NCBI RefSeq assembly: GCF_000719865.1 | Contig: NZ_JOID01000002.1 | Span: forward strand, 62,001 to 126,000 | Source: Streptomyces albus subsp. albus | GTDB lineage: Bacteria > Actinomycetota > Actinomycetes > Streptomycetales > Streptomycetaceae | Direction of reading: 5' to 3' | DNA: 64,000 nt | Shown here: in pieces, positions 1 through 8,726 of the stretch | Position numbering within the stretch: the stretch's first letter is position 1 | How the letters are laid out: every line of letters starts with the position of its first letter | Notes under the pieces: model-generated | Seen by the model: only the letters and a program-made list of their open reading frames with translations | Databases searched by the model: none | Told to the model about the DNA's origin: nothing | Program-made: the position numbers and the translations under genes

Positions 1-1519
1 GCCGTACGAAGGGTTGTACGGGGCTGGTGGCGATGAGCGCGGCCCATCGTAGAGGCGTAAGACGCGGGGAGGTTGGGACGGCGCCGCCCGGTGGGCGGGC
101 GGCGGCGTGCAAGCGTGGGACCAGGGACATCAGCCGCGCCGTGAGGACCGGTCCATGCAAGGCCACGCCTACGGCCGAGACCGCTGCCCATACCGGGCCG
201 CTCCACCACGAGGAGAGGACGGCCGCTGCGGTGATCGGAGCGCCGAACAGCCAGGCCGCTTCATCGGCCCACTCCCGCAGGACCAGGGCACCTCTTGCTG
301 TGCGGGACAGCGAGCCCGGCAGGTGGGCGACCGCACGGGCATGCCGGTCGGGGCGCGCGGAGGCGGTAAAGGCGAGGGCGTGGAGGTTGGTCACCCCCCT
401 GAGGTCAGTGTACGGCTCGTCCAGGACGGCGGTATCGACGGCAGTGATGCCCTTGCCGAGCAGGGTGAGGCGGTGGCCGGTACCGAGGTCCTCCATTGGC
501 TCGGGAAAGCCGCCGAGTGTCCGCAGAGCGGGCAGATGGACGCCCATCCCGCACCCGACCCCATAGACCATCGGGCGCAGCAGCGCCCGCAGAGGCCCTG
601 GAAGCCGGGACGTGGTCAGGTACTCGTGGAGCCGGACACGGGAAAGCTCAATGCCCAGTGAACGGCGGACCTGGTACATCCACTCGCCGGCCAGAAGCAG
701 CCCCGCCGGACCGTCCCGGAAAGGATGCCTGAGCAGCAGGGGCAGCCTCTGCTCCTGGGCCAGGGCAGGGAAGCCACCCGTACGGCGTCGATGGGCGAGC
801 GCGGCCTTGGCGAAGGCCCGTAGTGCGCGTACATCCGCGATTGCGTCGGCATCGTAGACGAGCACGAACGTGTCGCCTCCGTCTTGCTCCTCTCGCCAGC
901 CCAGGGGTCCGAGTACCTCATTCAGGTGATCGACGGCGAAGTTGAGCTGACCCGCCTTCCGGCCACCGGTGTCTGGCTGGTGGAGGTGTACCAACCGCAA
1001 TGCCTGGGAGGGTCTGGTACCCGTGAGTCCTGCGACAACTTGGGCGGTCGTCGGCTCCGCGTCGAACAGTTCGGTGAGGACGGCCAGCCGGTCCTCTGGC
1101 TGCACCGTGTTGACCGCAGCCGCTACAGCGCCTTGACGAGGCCCGGGGAACAGACCACGCAGACGGTCAGGGACGAGAGGGAACGTGTCGGCGAGGTATG
1201 GCAAACGAGTTCGCAGGCTCTTGCGGGCGGTGTCCTCGCGTTCGGTGGTGATGGCGACGACAGCGGCACGGTGCGACGGGTAGTCCAAGGCGGTGAACAC
1301 GGTGATCACCTTTTCCGCCACGGCCTGCTCACGCAGCATGGGCAACAGCAGGACCAGCCATGGGGGCCGGTCTCCGCAGGGTTCCGGGGCTCGGGAGGCG
1401 TTGTCCAAGAGCCACCGGCCGGACAGTTCCACAGTCACGGCAACCCACACTGCGCGGGCCAGAAGGCAGGTCACCAAGATGGGAACAACGAGCTGAAACC
1501 ACGAGGACGACAACGTCAT
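1..1519 (-). CDS. Membrane GT2 glycosyltransferase (partial, cut by left edge)
   Basis: The minus strand reads without a stop from an ATG at 1519 to base 1, giving at least 506 residues; the end of the gene lies outside the window. The ATG overlaps the stop of the GT4 gene (ATGA), so translation is coupled. The N-terminus is hydrophobic (FQLVVPILVTCLLARAVWVAV), then comes a GT2 nucleotide-sugar fold: LLLPMLREQAVAEKVITVF, a DxD-like metal site VYDADA near residue 220, and an acceptor-side EDL motif (EPMEDLGTGHRL) near residue 340. Hydrophobic stretches near residues 430-470 (AAWLFGAPITAAAVLSSWW) look like membrane segments. This arrangement resembles processive or polyprenol-linked GT2 enzymes. 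The sugar and acceptor cannot be told. Last gene seen of a five-gene operon. Confidence 0.8.
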   Translation of the reverse strand, partial: MTLSSSWFQLVVPILVTCLLARAVWVAVTVELSGRWLLDNASRAPEPCGDRPPWLVLLLPMLREQAVAEKVITVFTALDYPSHRAAVVAITTEREDTARKSLRTRLPYLADTFPLVPDRLRGLFPGPRQGAVAAAVNTVQPEDRLAVLTELFDAEPTTAQVVAGLTGTRPSQALRLVHLHQPDTGGRKAGQLNFAVDHLNEVLGPLGWREEQDGGDTFVLVYDADAIADVRALRAFAKAALAHRRRTGGFPALAQEQRLPLLLRHPFRDGPAGLLLAGEWMYQVRRSLGIELSRVRLHEYLTTSRLPGPLRALLRPMVYGVGCGMGVHLPALRTLGGFPEPMEDLGTGHRLTLLGKGITAVDTAVLDEPYTDLRGVTNLHALAFTASARPDRHARAVAHLPGSLSRTARGALVLREWADEAAWLFGAPITAAAVLSSWWSGPVWAAVSAVGVALHGPVLTARLMSLVPRLHAAARPPGGAVPTSPRLTPLRWAALIATSPVQPFVR

Positions 1520-2550
1520 CACTCCTCTCCGAGAAGGCGGTACACCTCACGTACTTGGTGCGCCACGTGGGGCCATGTGAATTCCTGAGCCCGGTCGCGG
1601 GCAGCGGTTCTGCGGGCGGTATGGCAGGCTGTGCCGGCTTCCGCCAAGAGCACCTCGGTCGCTTCCGCCGCGGCGAGGGAGTCACCCGGTGGGGTGAGGA
1701 CCGCGCCCGGGCCGTTGCCCGTGTAGTGGCGGACGCCGCCAACATCCGTGGCCACTACGGGTGTCCCGCAGGCGAGTGCCTCGAGTAGTGCATTGTTAGC
1801 CGTCGCGCCGAGCAGAGGCAGCAGAACCACCGTCGCCGCCCGATAGAGGGAGACGAGCTCCGCCTCACCGATGCCTTCGAGGACACGGATAGCAGGATGC
1901 CGGTTCTGGGCGGCGTCCCTGCGAGTGACGAGCGCCAGCCGGATCTGCCTGCCGTACCTGTGGTGGAGCCGGTCGTGGACGGCGTCGAGGACGTCCCAGT
2001 CGCGGAGCCACCAGCCGACGGTCAGCACCAAGGGCGGCGCTGAGAAGTCCGGCGTGCCCAAAGGACTGAACGTGTCGGTGTCGACTCCGTGCGGCACCAG
2101 ATGAATGCGTTCCTCGGCAAGGTGACGGGCGAAGAAGTCACGCTGCGAGGGAGAGACAACGATGACGTGGTTTGCGCGGGACGCCACCTTCTTCCACGCG
2201 GCATGCGGCATGAGCATGGTCAGGTTCTCGGGCGGCTGGTGGTAGGTGACCGCCGTCGGTACGTGCCGGTGGCGCGAGAACCAGAACTGCTCCTCACCGT
2301 AGAGAACATGCGCCGGGTGCCGGGAAGCCAGAATGCGCAGGTCGGTTGCGAAGTGCTCGGCCGGATAGAACGATGGCGGATGCCAGGGGCGTGCCAACTG
2401 GTGAGCGGCCGACGCAACCCGCCGGGTGAGGAGGCCGATGGGAGCGGTGACGCGGTGGACCTCGGGCAGATGGTCGAGCAACTGGTCGTAGCCGCCGTGC
2501 GTGCTGTGCCAGGGCACGCGGACGACCGAGGCGATCACGGTGCGGGACAC
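1519..2550 (-). CDS. GT4-family glycosyltransferase
   Basis: This 343-residue GT-B-fold enzyme should transfer a sugar from a nucleotide donor in the cytoplasm. The N-terminal half starts IASVVRVPWHSTHGGYDQLL (acceptor-side Rossmann domain). The C-terminal donor domain has VLTVGWWLRDWDVL and the GT4 signature NNALLEALACGTPVVATDVG near residues 260-280, including the usual Glu. I chose the GTG at 2550 because GAGGAG lies six bases upstream and the GT fold begins there; a longer frame upstream is proline-rich and overlaps the previous gene. It overlaps the kinase gene by 16 bases and the GT2 gene by an ATGA. The substrate is unknown. Confidence 0.85.
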   Translation of the reverse strand: MSRTVIASVVRVPWHSTHGGYDQLLDHLPEVHRVTAPIGLLTRRVASAAHQLARPWHPPSFYPAEHFATDLRILASRHPAHVLYGEEQFWFSRHRHVPTAVTYHQPPENLTMLMPHAAWKKVASRANHVIVVSPSQRDFFARHLAEERIHLVPHGVDTDTFSPLGTPDFSAPPLVLTVGWWLRDWDVLDAVHDRLHHRYGRQIRLALVTRRDAAQNRHPAIRVLEGIGEAELVSLYRAATVVLLPLLGATANNALLEALACGTPVVATDVGGVRHYTGNGPGAVLTPPGDSLAAAEATEVLLAEAGTACHTARRTAARDRAQEFTWPHVAHQVREVYRLLGEE

Positions 2551-3107
2551 GACGTCTCCTCGGGGGGTGGAGGGAGTAGTCCGTGGCTCCGGAGAGTTGG
2601 GCAGACGGCATTGCGCCGTGTGAGTCTGACGATCGGAGAGTGATCCGCTTCGAGAGCGTTGATATGGCTCTCCCAGCGACGGCGGTGTTGGCCGTGGTGT
2701 GCCGGCCCCCACCAGAGGATTGAGTCACGGGCAACCAGGTGGCGGTATGTCTCCCGGTTGCCGCTGAACAACTCCTCGCCGGTGGCGGCGCGATGCAGGG
2801 AACGCCTAACTAGCCTCGGGAGACAGACTCTCAGTGGTAGGTCGAGCCATATGGTCAACTCGGCTCGGTCCAGCAGCATCTCGGCGGCTGTGCCTCCGTA
2901 GTTGCCGTCTGCGATCCAAGCGTCACGGGACAAGGCATCCTGTAGACGCCGAAGGAAGAGAGGGGATGCGACCGGAGTCCAGTCCGGTCCCCAGAACAGC
3001 TCATCCAGATCTAGGTGAGACAGGCCGGTGTGTTCGGCGATGGCGGCGGCAAGAGTGGACTTGCCGGACGCCACCGGCCCGATGAGGGCGATGCGGCGAG
3101 GGGTCAC
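2535..3107 (-). CDS. Small P-loop kinase, adenylate kinase/FlaR-like
   Basis: A 190-residue NTPase. Walker A is GPVASGKST at residues 10-18, followed by LDLDELFWGPDW and an invariant-looking AWIADGNY stretch, the pattern of the adenylate-kinase-like 'topology modulation' (FlaR) subgroup, whose substrates are poorly defined. A lid-like Arg-rich region follows (RLVRRSLHR). The GTG start at 3107 shares bases with the stop of the HPr-kinase-like gene (GTGA). The last 40 residues lie partly over the GT4 start and are proline-rich, probably unstructured. In this operon a second small-molecule kinase beside an HPr-kinase-like protein suggests a phosphorylated intermediate; that is inference. Confidence 0.75.
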   Translation of the reverse strand: MTPRRIALIGPVASGKSTLAAAIAEHTGLSHLDLDELFWGPDWTPVASPLFLRRLQDALSRDAWIADGNYGGTAAEMLLDRAELTIWLDLPLRVCLPRLVRRSLHRAATGEELFSGNRETYRHLVARDSILWWGPAHHGQHRRRWESHINALEADHSPIVRLTRRNAVCPTLRSHGLLPPPPEETSCPAP

Positions 3108-4186
3108 GGCAGGCTCCGCAACACCGCGTCGGCGAGCTTCCGCAGCAGGTCGGGGGCGTGCACGCCTGCCGTCAGACGGATGACCGGCACGTGCGTCACG
3201 AGCAGGTCGACCAGTCGGTTGGCCCGTTCAGCCAGTTCCTCGATTGTGTTCTTCCGCGGGGCGAACCAGGGGAGGAGCCAGTCTTCGTCGTGAGGCGTGC
3301 AGCACACCGAGGCGAGCTCGGCACCGGCCTCGCGGGCGTCCAAGTACCGGATCGCCGGCTCGCCGACTTCGTCGGAGAACCGGGGCAGCACCACTGAGTG
3401 CAGCGCGGCTGAGTCGTGAACCCTGGTGCCGAATGCACGGGCGAAGCTCCGCGGTGTGCGAGAGAGCTTGACCGGTGTCCCGAAAACGTGGGGCAGACCG
3501 GGCGCTGAGAGTGCGGCCTTGCGTGTGGGCAGGCCCGTCAGTGTGCCTGCGGCGAGCCGTACTGACAGCGGAACGCCCACCACGGTCTCCGCATCTTGGG
3601 ACACCATCGCGCGGTCGGAGGCCAGGATGTCGGCTCGGCCGTGCGCTGCCAGAGCGGTGAGGATGGTCGTCTTGCCCGCCCCCGAAGGGCCTGCGATCAG
3701 CACTCCACTGCCGGTCACGGAGGCGGCAGCCGCGTGGAAGGACGCCCAGTTCCGGTTCTCCCCGCACCGCAGGACCGTCTCGCGGATCATCCGCACGAGG
3801 TAGCGCTCGCCGCGAACGGCCCCCGGATGCAGAACCACGTGCAGCAGTCCCGTGGCGTCACGCGCGTAGAGATGGTCTTGCTGCAGGTGTGACTGTGGTT
3901 CGGGGCGCCACCAGACCGCGTCTTGAAGACGGACCATGCGGTACGGTTCGCCGCGGAAGGGCGTGACCGGCAGGTACGGCATCGGGGCGAGCCGGGTCAT
4001 GAGAGAGGTGAACAGGCTCTCGTCACGCCGTACGCGGATACCGGTTTCCTGCCCGCACGGCAGGGCGTGGACTGCCTCCGGTACGAAGTCGAGCAGATGG
4101 GCGAGTTGCTCGGGTGCGAAGTCCGTGTCCACCGACACGTGAAAGCGATGCCCGGCGAAGAAGACGGTCGACGTTCCCGAGATCAT
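3104..4186 (-). CDS. HPr kinase/phosphorylase-like P-loop ATPase
   Basis: 360 residues from the ATG at 4186, preceded by GGAGG; a longer frame upstream encodes Arg/Gly-rich nonsense over the neighbouring gene. Residues 1-150 form an uncharacterised N-terminal region, then GVLIAGPSGAGKTTILTALA gives a Walker A near residues 165-180, and ILASDRAMV follows as in the HprK C-terminal kinase fold. Classical HprK phosphorylates Ser46 of HPr, but HprK-related proteins in actinobacteria and in lasso-peptide clusters act on other targets. No HPr-type or precursor peptide gene is seen nearby. ATGA overlap with the flavoprotein gene upstream and GTGA overlap with the next kinase place it mid-operon. Confidence 0.75.
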   Translation of the reverse strand: MISGTSTVFFAGHRFHVSVDTDFAPEQLAHLLDFVPEAVHALPCGQETGIRVRRDESLFTSLMTRLAPMPYLPVTPFRGEPYRMVRLQDAVWWRPEPQSHLQQDHLYARDATGLLHVVLHPGAVRGERYLVRMIRETVLRCGENRNWASFHAAAASVTGSGVLIAGPSGAGKTTILTALAAHGRADILASDRAMVSQDAETVVGVPLSVRLAAGTLTGLPTRKAALSAPGLPHVFGTPVKLSRTPRSFARAFGTRVHDSAALHSVVLPRFSDEVGEPAIRYLDAREAGAELASVCCTPHDEDWLLPWFAPRKNTIEELAERANRLVDLLVTHVPVIRLTAGVHAPDLLRKLADAVLRSLP

Positions 4187-5607
4187 GACCGGCCTCCGCC
4201 CACGCCTGCCGGCTTCCGTCCGGGATGGACGAGCTCCTCGGCCCCACCACGAACCAGCCGGCGGGCGATGTCGATCCCCATCTTGACCGCGTGATCCATG
4301 TTGCCGATCTCGTAACGCCAGGTGCCGAACCGGCCGCGCGGATGGATTCGCCGCGCCTCCAGCCATGGGACGACCGTGGCCAGGAGCTGGTCCCGGTCAA
4401 GGGTGGGCACGGGGTAGGCGTACGGGACAACCTCCACGTGGGTGCCCGCGAGCGGGGCCCGCTCGGGAACGAGGCCGTGACGCCGCAGTGCGGCATCGCA
4501 CGCGTCGGCCAGCGCCGGGAGGTCGGCCCGGGTGCCCGGAGACATGGACGTCTCGGTCATCCACGCACTGAACGTGCTGGTGTCACCGTGGGGGACGTTG
4601 GCGGGAGCGTACTTGCCGAAGTTCGTCGCCCGGTAGAACGGCACATCCGGCTGGGGAAAGTACAGCCAGGAACGTTCGTCCGTGGTCGGCGCACGGTAGC
4701 CCAATCCGACCATGACCACGGTGTTGTGGCGCAGACGGCGACCCGCGCGCCGCACATTCCGTGGCGCGGTGGCCGTCATCGCAGCGAGCTGGTCAAGTGG
4801 AAGGGTGGCGACCAGGTTCTCGTACGGAAGCGCGGGCCCGTCCTCTATCCCCACTGTCCGCTCATCGGTGTTGATGGACACGGCACGTGTACCGGTGCGG
4901 ACGTCGTTACTCAGGCGGGCGGACAGGCGGCGCCAGATCTCTCCTGTACCGCCGTGGGCGGGGAACGTGAACGTCGAGTTCGGCCCCCAACGCCGCATCG
5001 GAGGTTCAGCCGCTCCCAGGAAGGCCCGCAGGGTCTCGTCGAGATTGACCGGTGCGACGCGCTCGGTCACCCAGGAAACGCTCATCCGTTCGGGTGGCGT
5101 CGCCCACACCTTCGTGTTGTACGGAGTGAAGAACCGTTCCACGAGCGCGGAGCCGTACTGAGCCCGCAGCCAGTTGGCGAAATTCGAGCCGGGAGGCAGG
5201 GCCTGCCGCTGCAGGCAAGCGGTGACCAGGTCGTCCAGGCATTCCTGCGCTTCCGCACGTGGCAGATGGTGCAGATGTTGCTGGAACGGATACGGCACCC
5301 ATCCCTTGCCGTACCGCACGAACGAAGACCGGTCGTGGTGCAACAGCTCTTTCTCGGAGAAGAGTTCTGTCAAGAGGCGGTCGAACTCACCGAAGTGGGA
5401 GAACACGACGTGGCCGCCGAGGTCCCAGGTGAACCCCGCGTTGTCGACCACGGACGATGCCAGGCCGCCGACGGTTCGAGCGGCCTCGATCAGAATCCAG
5501 TCGTTGTGTCCCAGCCGGTCGAGTTCATCCGCACAGGCGAGGCCGCAGGGCCCGGCGCCCAGGATGACGATGCGGCCGGAGCGGGGTGGCGAAAGGGGAA
5601 CAGGCAC
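4183..5607 (-). CDS. FAD-dependent UDP-galactopyranose mutase-like oxidoreductase
   Basis: A 474-residue flavoprotein. The N-terminal dinucleotide-binding motif is ILGAGPCGLACADELDRLG (residues 14-32), followed by an acidic ribose-binding residue and GGLASSV, typical of the amine-oxidase/protoporphyrinogen-oxidase/UDP-galactopyranose mutase superfamily. The middle has PYNTKVWATPPERMSVSW, a pattern common in UGM-like sugar-nucleotide proteins, and the C-terminus GTWRYEIGNMDHAVKMGID resembles the last FAD-contacting segment. GTG start at 5607 with GGAG about nine bases upstream. First gene of the five-gene operon, so its promoter should lie in 5608-5760. Ring contraction of a nucleotide sugar is a plausible but unproven role. 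Confidence 0.8.
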   Translation of the reverse strand: MPVPLSPPRSGRIVILGAGPCGLACADELDRLGHNDWILIEAARTVGGLASSVVDNAGFTWDLGGHVVFSHFGEFDRLLTELFSEKELLHHDRSSFVRYGKGWVPYPFQQHLHHLPRAEAQECLDDLVTACLQRQALPPGSNFANWLRAQYGSALVERFFTPYNTKVWATPPERMSVSWVTERVAPVNLDETLRAFLGAAEPPMRRWGPNSTFTFPAHGGTGEIWRRLSARLSNDVRTGTRAVSINTDERTVGIEDGPALPYENLVATLPLDQLAAMTATAPRNVRRAGRRLRHNTVVMVGLGYRAPTTDERSWLYFPQPDVPFYRATNFGKYAPANVPHGDTSTFSAWMTETSMSPGTRADLPALADACDAALRRHGLVPERAPLAGTHVEVVPYAYPVPTLDRDQLLATVVPWLEARRIHPRGRFGTWRYEIGNMDHAVKMGIDIARRLVRGGAEELVHPGRKPAGVGGGRS

Positions 5608-5760
5608 AGTGGAGCTCCTACAGGGTTATGGGAAGTGCCGACTGCGGTGGAGCGTAAGGAATGCGGCCATTCCGCAGGATTGAGACGGACGTAATGCCGG
5701 CACCCGGGACGATTGCGTCGTCAGGCGGAATAGATCAGAAGCCCAGCCGCACACCCTGCT
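5608..5760 (-). promoter_or_regulatory. Presumed promoter region of the five-gene glycan operon
   Basis: The 153 bases between the flavoprotein start and the stop of the RsbW-like gene are the only sizeable non-coding gap ahead of the operon. They contain a short inverted repeat, GGAATG-cggc-CATTCC at 5658-5673, nested with TGCGG/CCGCA. It could be an operator or a weak terminator of the upstream gene. No clear -10/-35 pair could be assigned. Confidence 0.35.
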
Positions 5761-6312
5761 TTATAGTTCCCACAGGCCGGCCCGAGCGCGGGCCATGAAG
5801 ACGGGCGGAACCTGCTCGTGATCACGATGAGCAGACGGCAGGTCAACTGGGGTGGCGGGGAGAGTCCCGTCGGACTCTTGGAGTGCGAGTTGTGCCCACA
5901 CGACTTTGCCTGGGCGAGGCACCGGGAAGTAGAAGCCCCAGTCCTGGCTCATCATCGTCACCAGGAATAGACCCCGACCGCCTTCAGAGTCCGTGCCAAC
6001 CCTTTTGACCACGGGCGCTCGACGGTCGTCGTCCTCCACGAGCAGCAGTAGCCGGCGACTGTCCGCCCTCAACGTCAGTGTGATAGCGCGAGCATGGGAG
6101 AGCGAAGAATGCGAGGAGGGCTCAACGTCCGGCTGTGTGTGCCTTATCGCGTTTGTGGTCAGCTCTGATACCAACAGCCGTGCCGTCTCGACGGGATCGG
6201 AGGGGAATCCCCAGCAACGCAGGACATCGACGGTGTGACGCCGGGCCCAGGACACCGCGCTCGGTGTGTCTGCCAAGATCAACTGACTTGTGGCGAAGAG
6301 CGTTTCGGACAC
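5761..6312 (-). CDS. RsbW-like ATP-binding regulator (anti-sigma type HATPase)
   Basis: 183 residues from a GTG at 6312 with GGGAGG seven bases upstream. It has the GHKL ATPase fold of Streptomyces anti-sigma-factor-like proteins: the N box LLVSELTTNAIRHT, then LLLLVEDDDRRAP (G1-like), and GGRGLFLVTMMSQDWGF (G2). These small cytoplasmic kinases often bind sigma factors or regulatory partners. Divergent from the aminotransferase gene across about 280 bases. Its partner is unknown; no sigma factor or anti-anti-sigma gene is adjacent. Confidence 0.85.
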   Translation of the reverse strand: MSETLFATSQLILADTPSAVSWARRHTVDVLRCWGFPSDPVETARLLVSELTTNAIRHTQPDVEPSSHSSLSHARAITLTLRADSRRLLLLVEDDDRRAPVVKRVGTDSEGGRGLFLVTMMSQDWGFYFPVPRPGKVVWAQLALQESDGTLPATPVDLPSAHRDHEQVPPVFMARARAGLWEL

Positions 6313-6593
6313 GGAAGTGCCTCCCAGTTCGGGAGTTGAAGGGGGGACTGGACCGGATCGCCGTGGCTCCCCGGTCGGATTCGCTCTGGCGAAGGACCGC
6401 ACGTAATCGGTGACGGCGCCATGGATCGTGCCGACGCCGACGATTAGCCAACGGTGTGTGACCAGAATGGCGCAGGGGGTGATGTCCTCGGTACGTCCCC
6501 GCACTGCCTCGACCCTGAACTTTCACCGAACTTCGGAGCCATCTCGCCTCATCGCGCCCGTGACCACTGGCCACGGGTGCCAAGCTTGGGAGC

Positions 6594-7367
6594 ATGGCGG
6601 AACTTAACGGCAAGCCGGTCGGCTCGGACGCTCTTCAGGCTTTGGCGCTGACCAACTACGGCCACTTCACGTCGATGCGTGTCGAGCATGGCCGGGTACG
6701 TGGACTGTCCCTGCATCTGGAAAGGCTGGTGCGCGATTGCCGGGCGGTGTTCGACGCCGACCTGGATCCCGAGCGCGTCCTGGAGTTCGTCGGCCGGGCC
6801 GCTCCCGGGACCGGACCCTGTGTTGTCAGGGTGACTGTCTTCGATCCGGCATTGGATCTTGGACGCATCGGATCGGACGCGCACCCTCATGTGCTGGTGA
6901 CCACCCGTTCGGCAGGCAACCTGCCGCTCCCGCCGCTGCGAGTCCTGTCGACTGTGTACAGCCGGGATATGCCCGAGGTGAAGAGTGTCGGGATCTTCGG
7001 TTCGCTGCGGCACCGGCGTGCGGCGCAGCGTGCAGGCTTCGACGATGCGTTGTTCGTGGACGACCGGTCTGCGATCTCCGAAGGCGGCACCTGGAACATC
7101 GGCTTCATCCAGGGCGAGCAGGTGGTGTGGCCGGATGCGGAGTGCCTGGTCGGCACCACCATGCGGCTGCTCCAACAGGTCCACGCCTCGGTCTCGACCA
7201 CCGTGAGACTCGGCGATGTGGCCGGATTCGACGGGGCCTTTGCCACCAATGCCGCCATCGGCGTCCGGGTCATCACTCGCGTGGACGACCGCTCCCTCCC
7301 TGAGGCGCACCCGCTGATCGAGAAATTGCGTAAGGAATACACCGAACTTCCCGGAGACCTTTTGTAA
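6594..7367 (+). CDS. Class IV (fold type IV) PLP aminotransferase
   Basis: 257 residues in the branched-chain aminotransferase / aminodeoxychorismate lyase family. Visible hallmarks are ALTNYGHFTSMRVEHGRVRGL at the N-terminus, the PLP-lysine region EVKSVGIFGSLRHRRAAQ near residue 127, then FDDALFVDD and ISEGGTWNIGFI, the phosphate-binding turn. The C-terminus is shorter than in IlvE, closer to PabC. The ATG at 6594 has GGGAG only two bases upstream, so the message may be nearly leaderless. It lies 75 bases before the XRE-FGE fusion, so the two are probably co-transcribed. The amino donor is not predictable. Confidence 0.8.
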   Translation: MAELNGKPVGSDALQALALTNYGHFTSMRVEHGRVRGLSLHLERLVRDCRAVFDADLDPERVLEFVGRAAPGTGPCVVRVTVFDPALDLGRIGSDAHPHVLVTTRSAGNLPLPPLRVLSTVYSRDMPEVKSVGIFGSLRHRRAAQRAGFDDALFVDDRSAISEGGTWNIGFIQGEQVVWPDAECLVGTTMRLLQQVHASVSTTVRLGDVAGFDGAFATNAAIGVRVITRVDDRSLPEAHPLIEKLRKEYTELPGDLL

Positions 7368-7442
7368 CGGCATGACAGGGGAGTGGTCTCGGTCTTGGAG
7401 CGGCGGGAAGTCGACAGCTCACAGGGGAGAGGAGTGACTGAG

Positions 7443-8426
7443 ATGGCGACCGTCGAAAGATGGACCGGCGTCGAGGTGCGGGCCCTGCGGCAGGCCAAGC
7501 GCATGAGCATCGAGGCGTTCGCCGGCCATCTGGGGGTGAGCAGTCGCATGGTGTCCAAGTGGGAGGCCCGCGGCCAGGCCATCCAGCCCCGTCCGGTCAA
7601 CCAGGCAGCGCTGGATACGTCACTGGCCGCCTCCGGTCCGGAGGTGCACGAGCGGTTCGTAAGCCTCACCAGCTCGCTGACCTCGGTTGTGTCGGACCAG
7701 GAGGCGCACCGTGCCTCGGCCATGCCGCGGCAGCACCGGATCCGGCACACCGGCGATGGCAAGCAGATGGCTCTTGTAGAGGCAGGGATTTTCCTGTCCG
7801 GCTCGGAGAACGCGCCTGTATGGCTGCCGGATTTTTATGTCGATGTTTTCCCGGTGACCAATTCGGACTACGCACGGTTCATCGTGGCCACGGGGCACCG
7901 GCCCCCGCGACACTGGCCGAAGGGCAAGTGTCCGGACAGTCTCTTCGACCATCCGGTCGTCTTTGTCACCTGGCACGACGCCCAGGCCTATGCCACCTGG
8001 GCCGGAAAGGGACTTCTCACCGGCCGACAGTGGGAAAAGGCGGCCCGCGGGCCGCACGGCGCTCTGTACCCATGGGGGGACCAGGCCACGCCGGCCAAGT
8101 GCAATAGCAGGGAGGCCGGCATAGGAAGAACCACACCCGTGAGCCGCTACCACAGCGGTGTCAGTCCGTACGGCATCTATGACCTGTGCGGCAATACCTG
8201 GGAATGGTGCGCCGGCGAGACCGAACCCAGAAGGTACGAACTGAAGGCGGGCGCGTTTACCAGTCCCTTCGCCCGGGCCACCCCCTCAGCTTTCAACGAC
8301 GCGGACGCCTCCATGCAGGACGACGACACGGGCTTCCGCTGCTGCACGGCGGTGGACGAGAAGTCGCAGATCCAGGCCCTGGACCGCCCGCGGACGTTTC
8401 CCGGCGAGCTTCCGTCACTCGAGTAG
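7443..8426 (+). CDS. XRE helix-turn-helix fused to an FGE/sulfatase-modifying-like domain
   Basis: 327 residues from the ATG at 7443 (GAGGAG eight bases upstream). Residues 1-50 form an XRE-type HTH (EVRALRQAKRMSIEAFAGHLG, then VSSRMVSKWEARG). After a linker, residues 110-305 are a formylglycine-generating-enzyme-like domain: MALVEAGIFLSGS, FYVDVFPVTNSDYARF, PVVFVTWHDAQAYATWAG, GRQWEKAARG, LYPWGD, GIYDLCGNTWEWCAGE and TGFRCC. The spaced cysteine pair that binds copper in true FGE is absent near the C-terminus and there is no DinB-type iron site as in EgtB, so it may be a ligand- or protein-binding sensor rather than an oxidase. HTH plus FGE suggests a regulator of unusual type. Confidence 0.8.
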   Translation: MATVERWTGVEVRALRQAKRMSIEAFAGHLGVSSRMVSKWEARGQAIQPRPVNQAALDTSLAASGPEVHERFVSLTSSLTSVVSDQEAHRASAMPRQHRIRHTGDGKQMALVEAGIFLSGSENAPVWLPDFYVDVFPVTNSDYARFIVATGHRPPRHWPKGKCPDSLFDHPVVFVTWHDAQAYATWAGKGLLTGRQWEKAARGPHGALYPWGDQATPAKCNSREAGIGRTTPVSRYHSGVSPYGIYDLCGNTWEWCAGETEPRRYELKAGAFTSPFARATPSAFNDADASMQDDDTGFRCCTAVDEKSQIQALDRPRTFPGELPSLE

Positions 8427-8440
8427 CGCTGACGAGCACC

Positions 8441-8473
8441 GAGGCCCCCGCCGGCTGGTGTCGGCCGGGCCTC
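8441..8473 (+). terminator. Hairpin after the XRE-FGE gene
   Basis: GAGGCCC at 8441 pairs with GGGCCTC ending at 8473, with partly complementary bases inside. It starts 14 bases after the stop and lacks a T tract, as is usual in streptomycetes. The rest of 8427-8726 shows no supported gene. Confidence 0.5.
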
Positions 8474-8726
8474 ATCGGGTTCAGACCCCTCGCCCGCTCA
8501 GTTCCCCGATCGGTTCGGGGGATTGGCGAGAGCCGAGGGTCTGAGCGCGCAGGACTCAGTGGCACTGCATCACGGCGTGGACTTCGGCGCGGTGAGTGAC
8601 GGGACGACCACCGCAGGCCCGCACCGGTGAGGTGTCGGCGCGGGGGTGCGCCCGAGTCCTCCGACCGGTGTGGCGGCCGTCCCTCACACGGGCCGGGCCC
8701 TCGGCTCCTTGGTGAGAGCTCGTGTG

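Noticed and set aside
884..1588. 234-codon plus-strand frame at the left end
   Set aside because: Overlaps the GT2 frame, which carries glycosyltransferase motifs without a stop from 1519 to the window edge.
4225..5694. 489-codon plus-strand frame opposite the flavoprotein
   Set aside because: Lacks motifs; the minus strand has the GxGxxG FAD fold and overlapping operon junctions.
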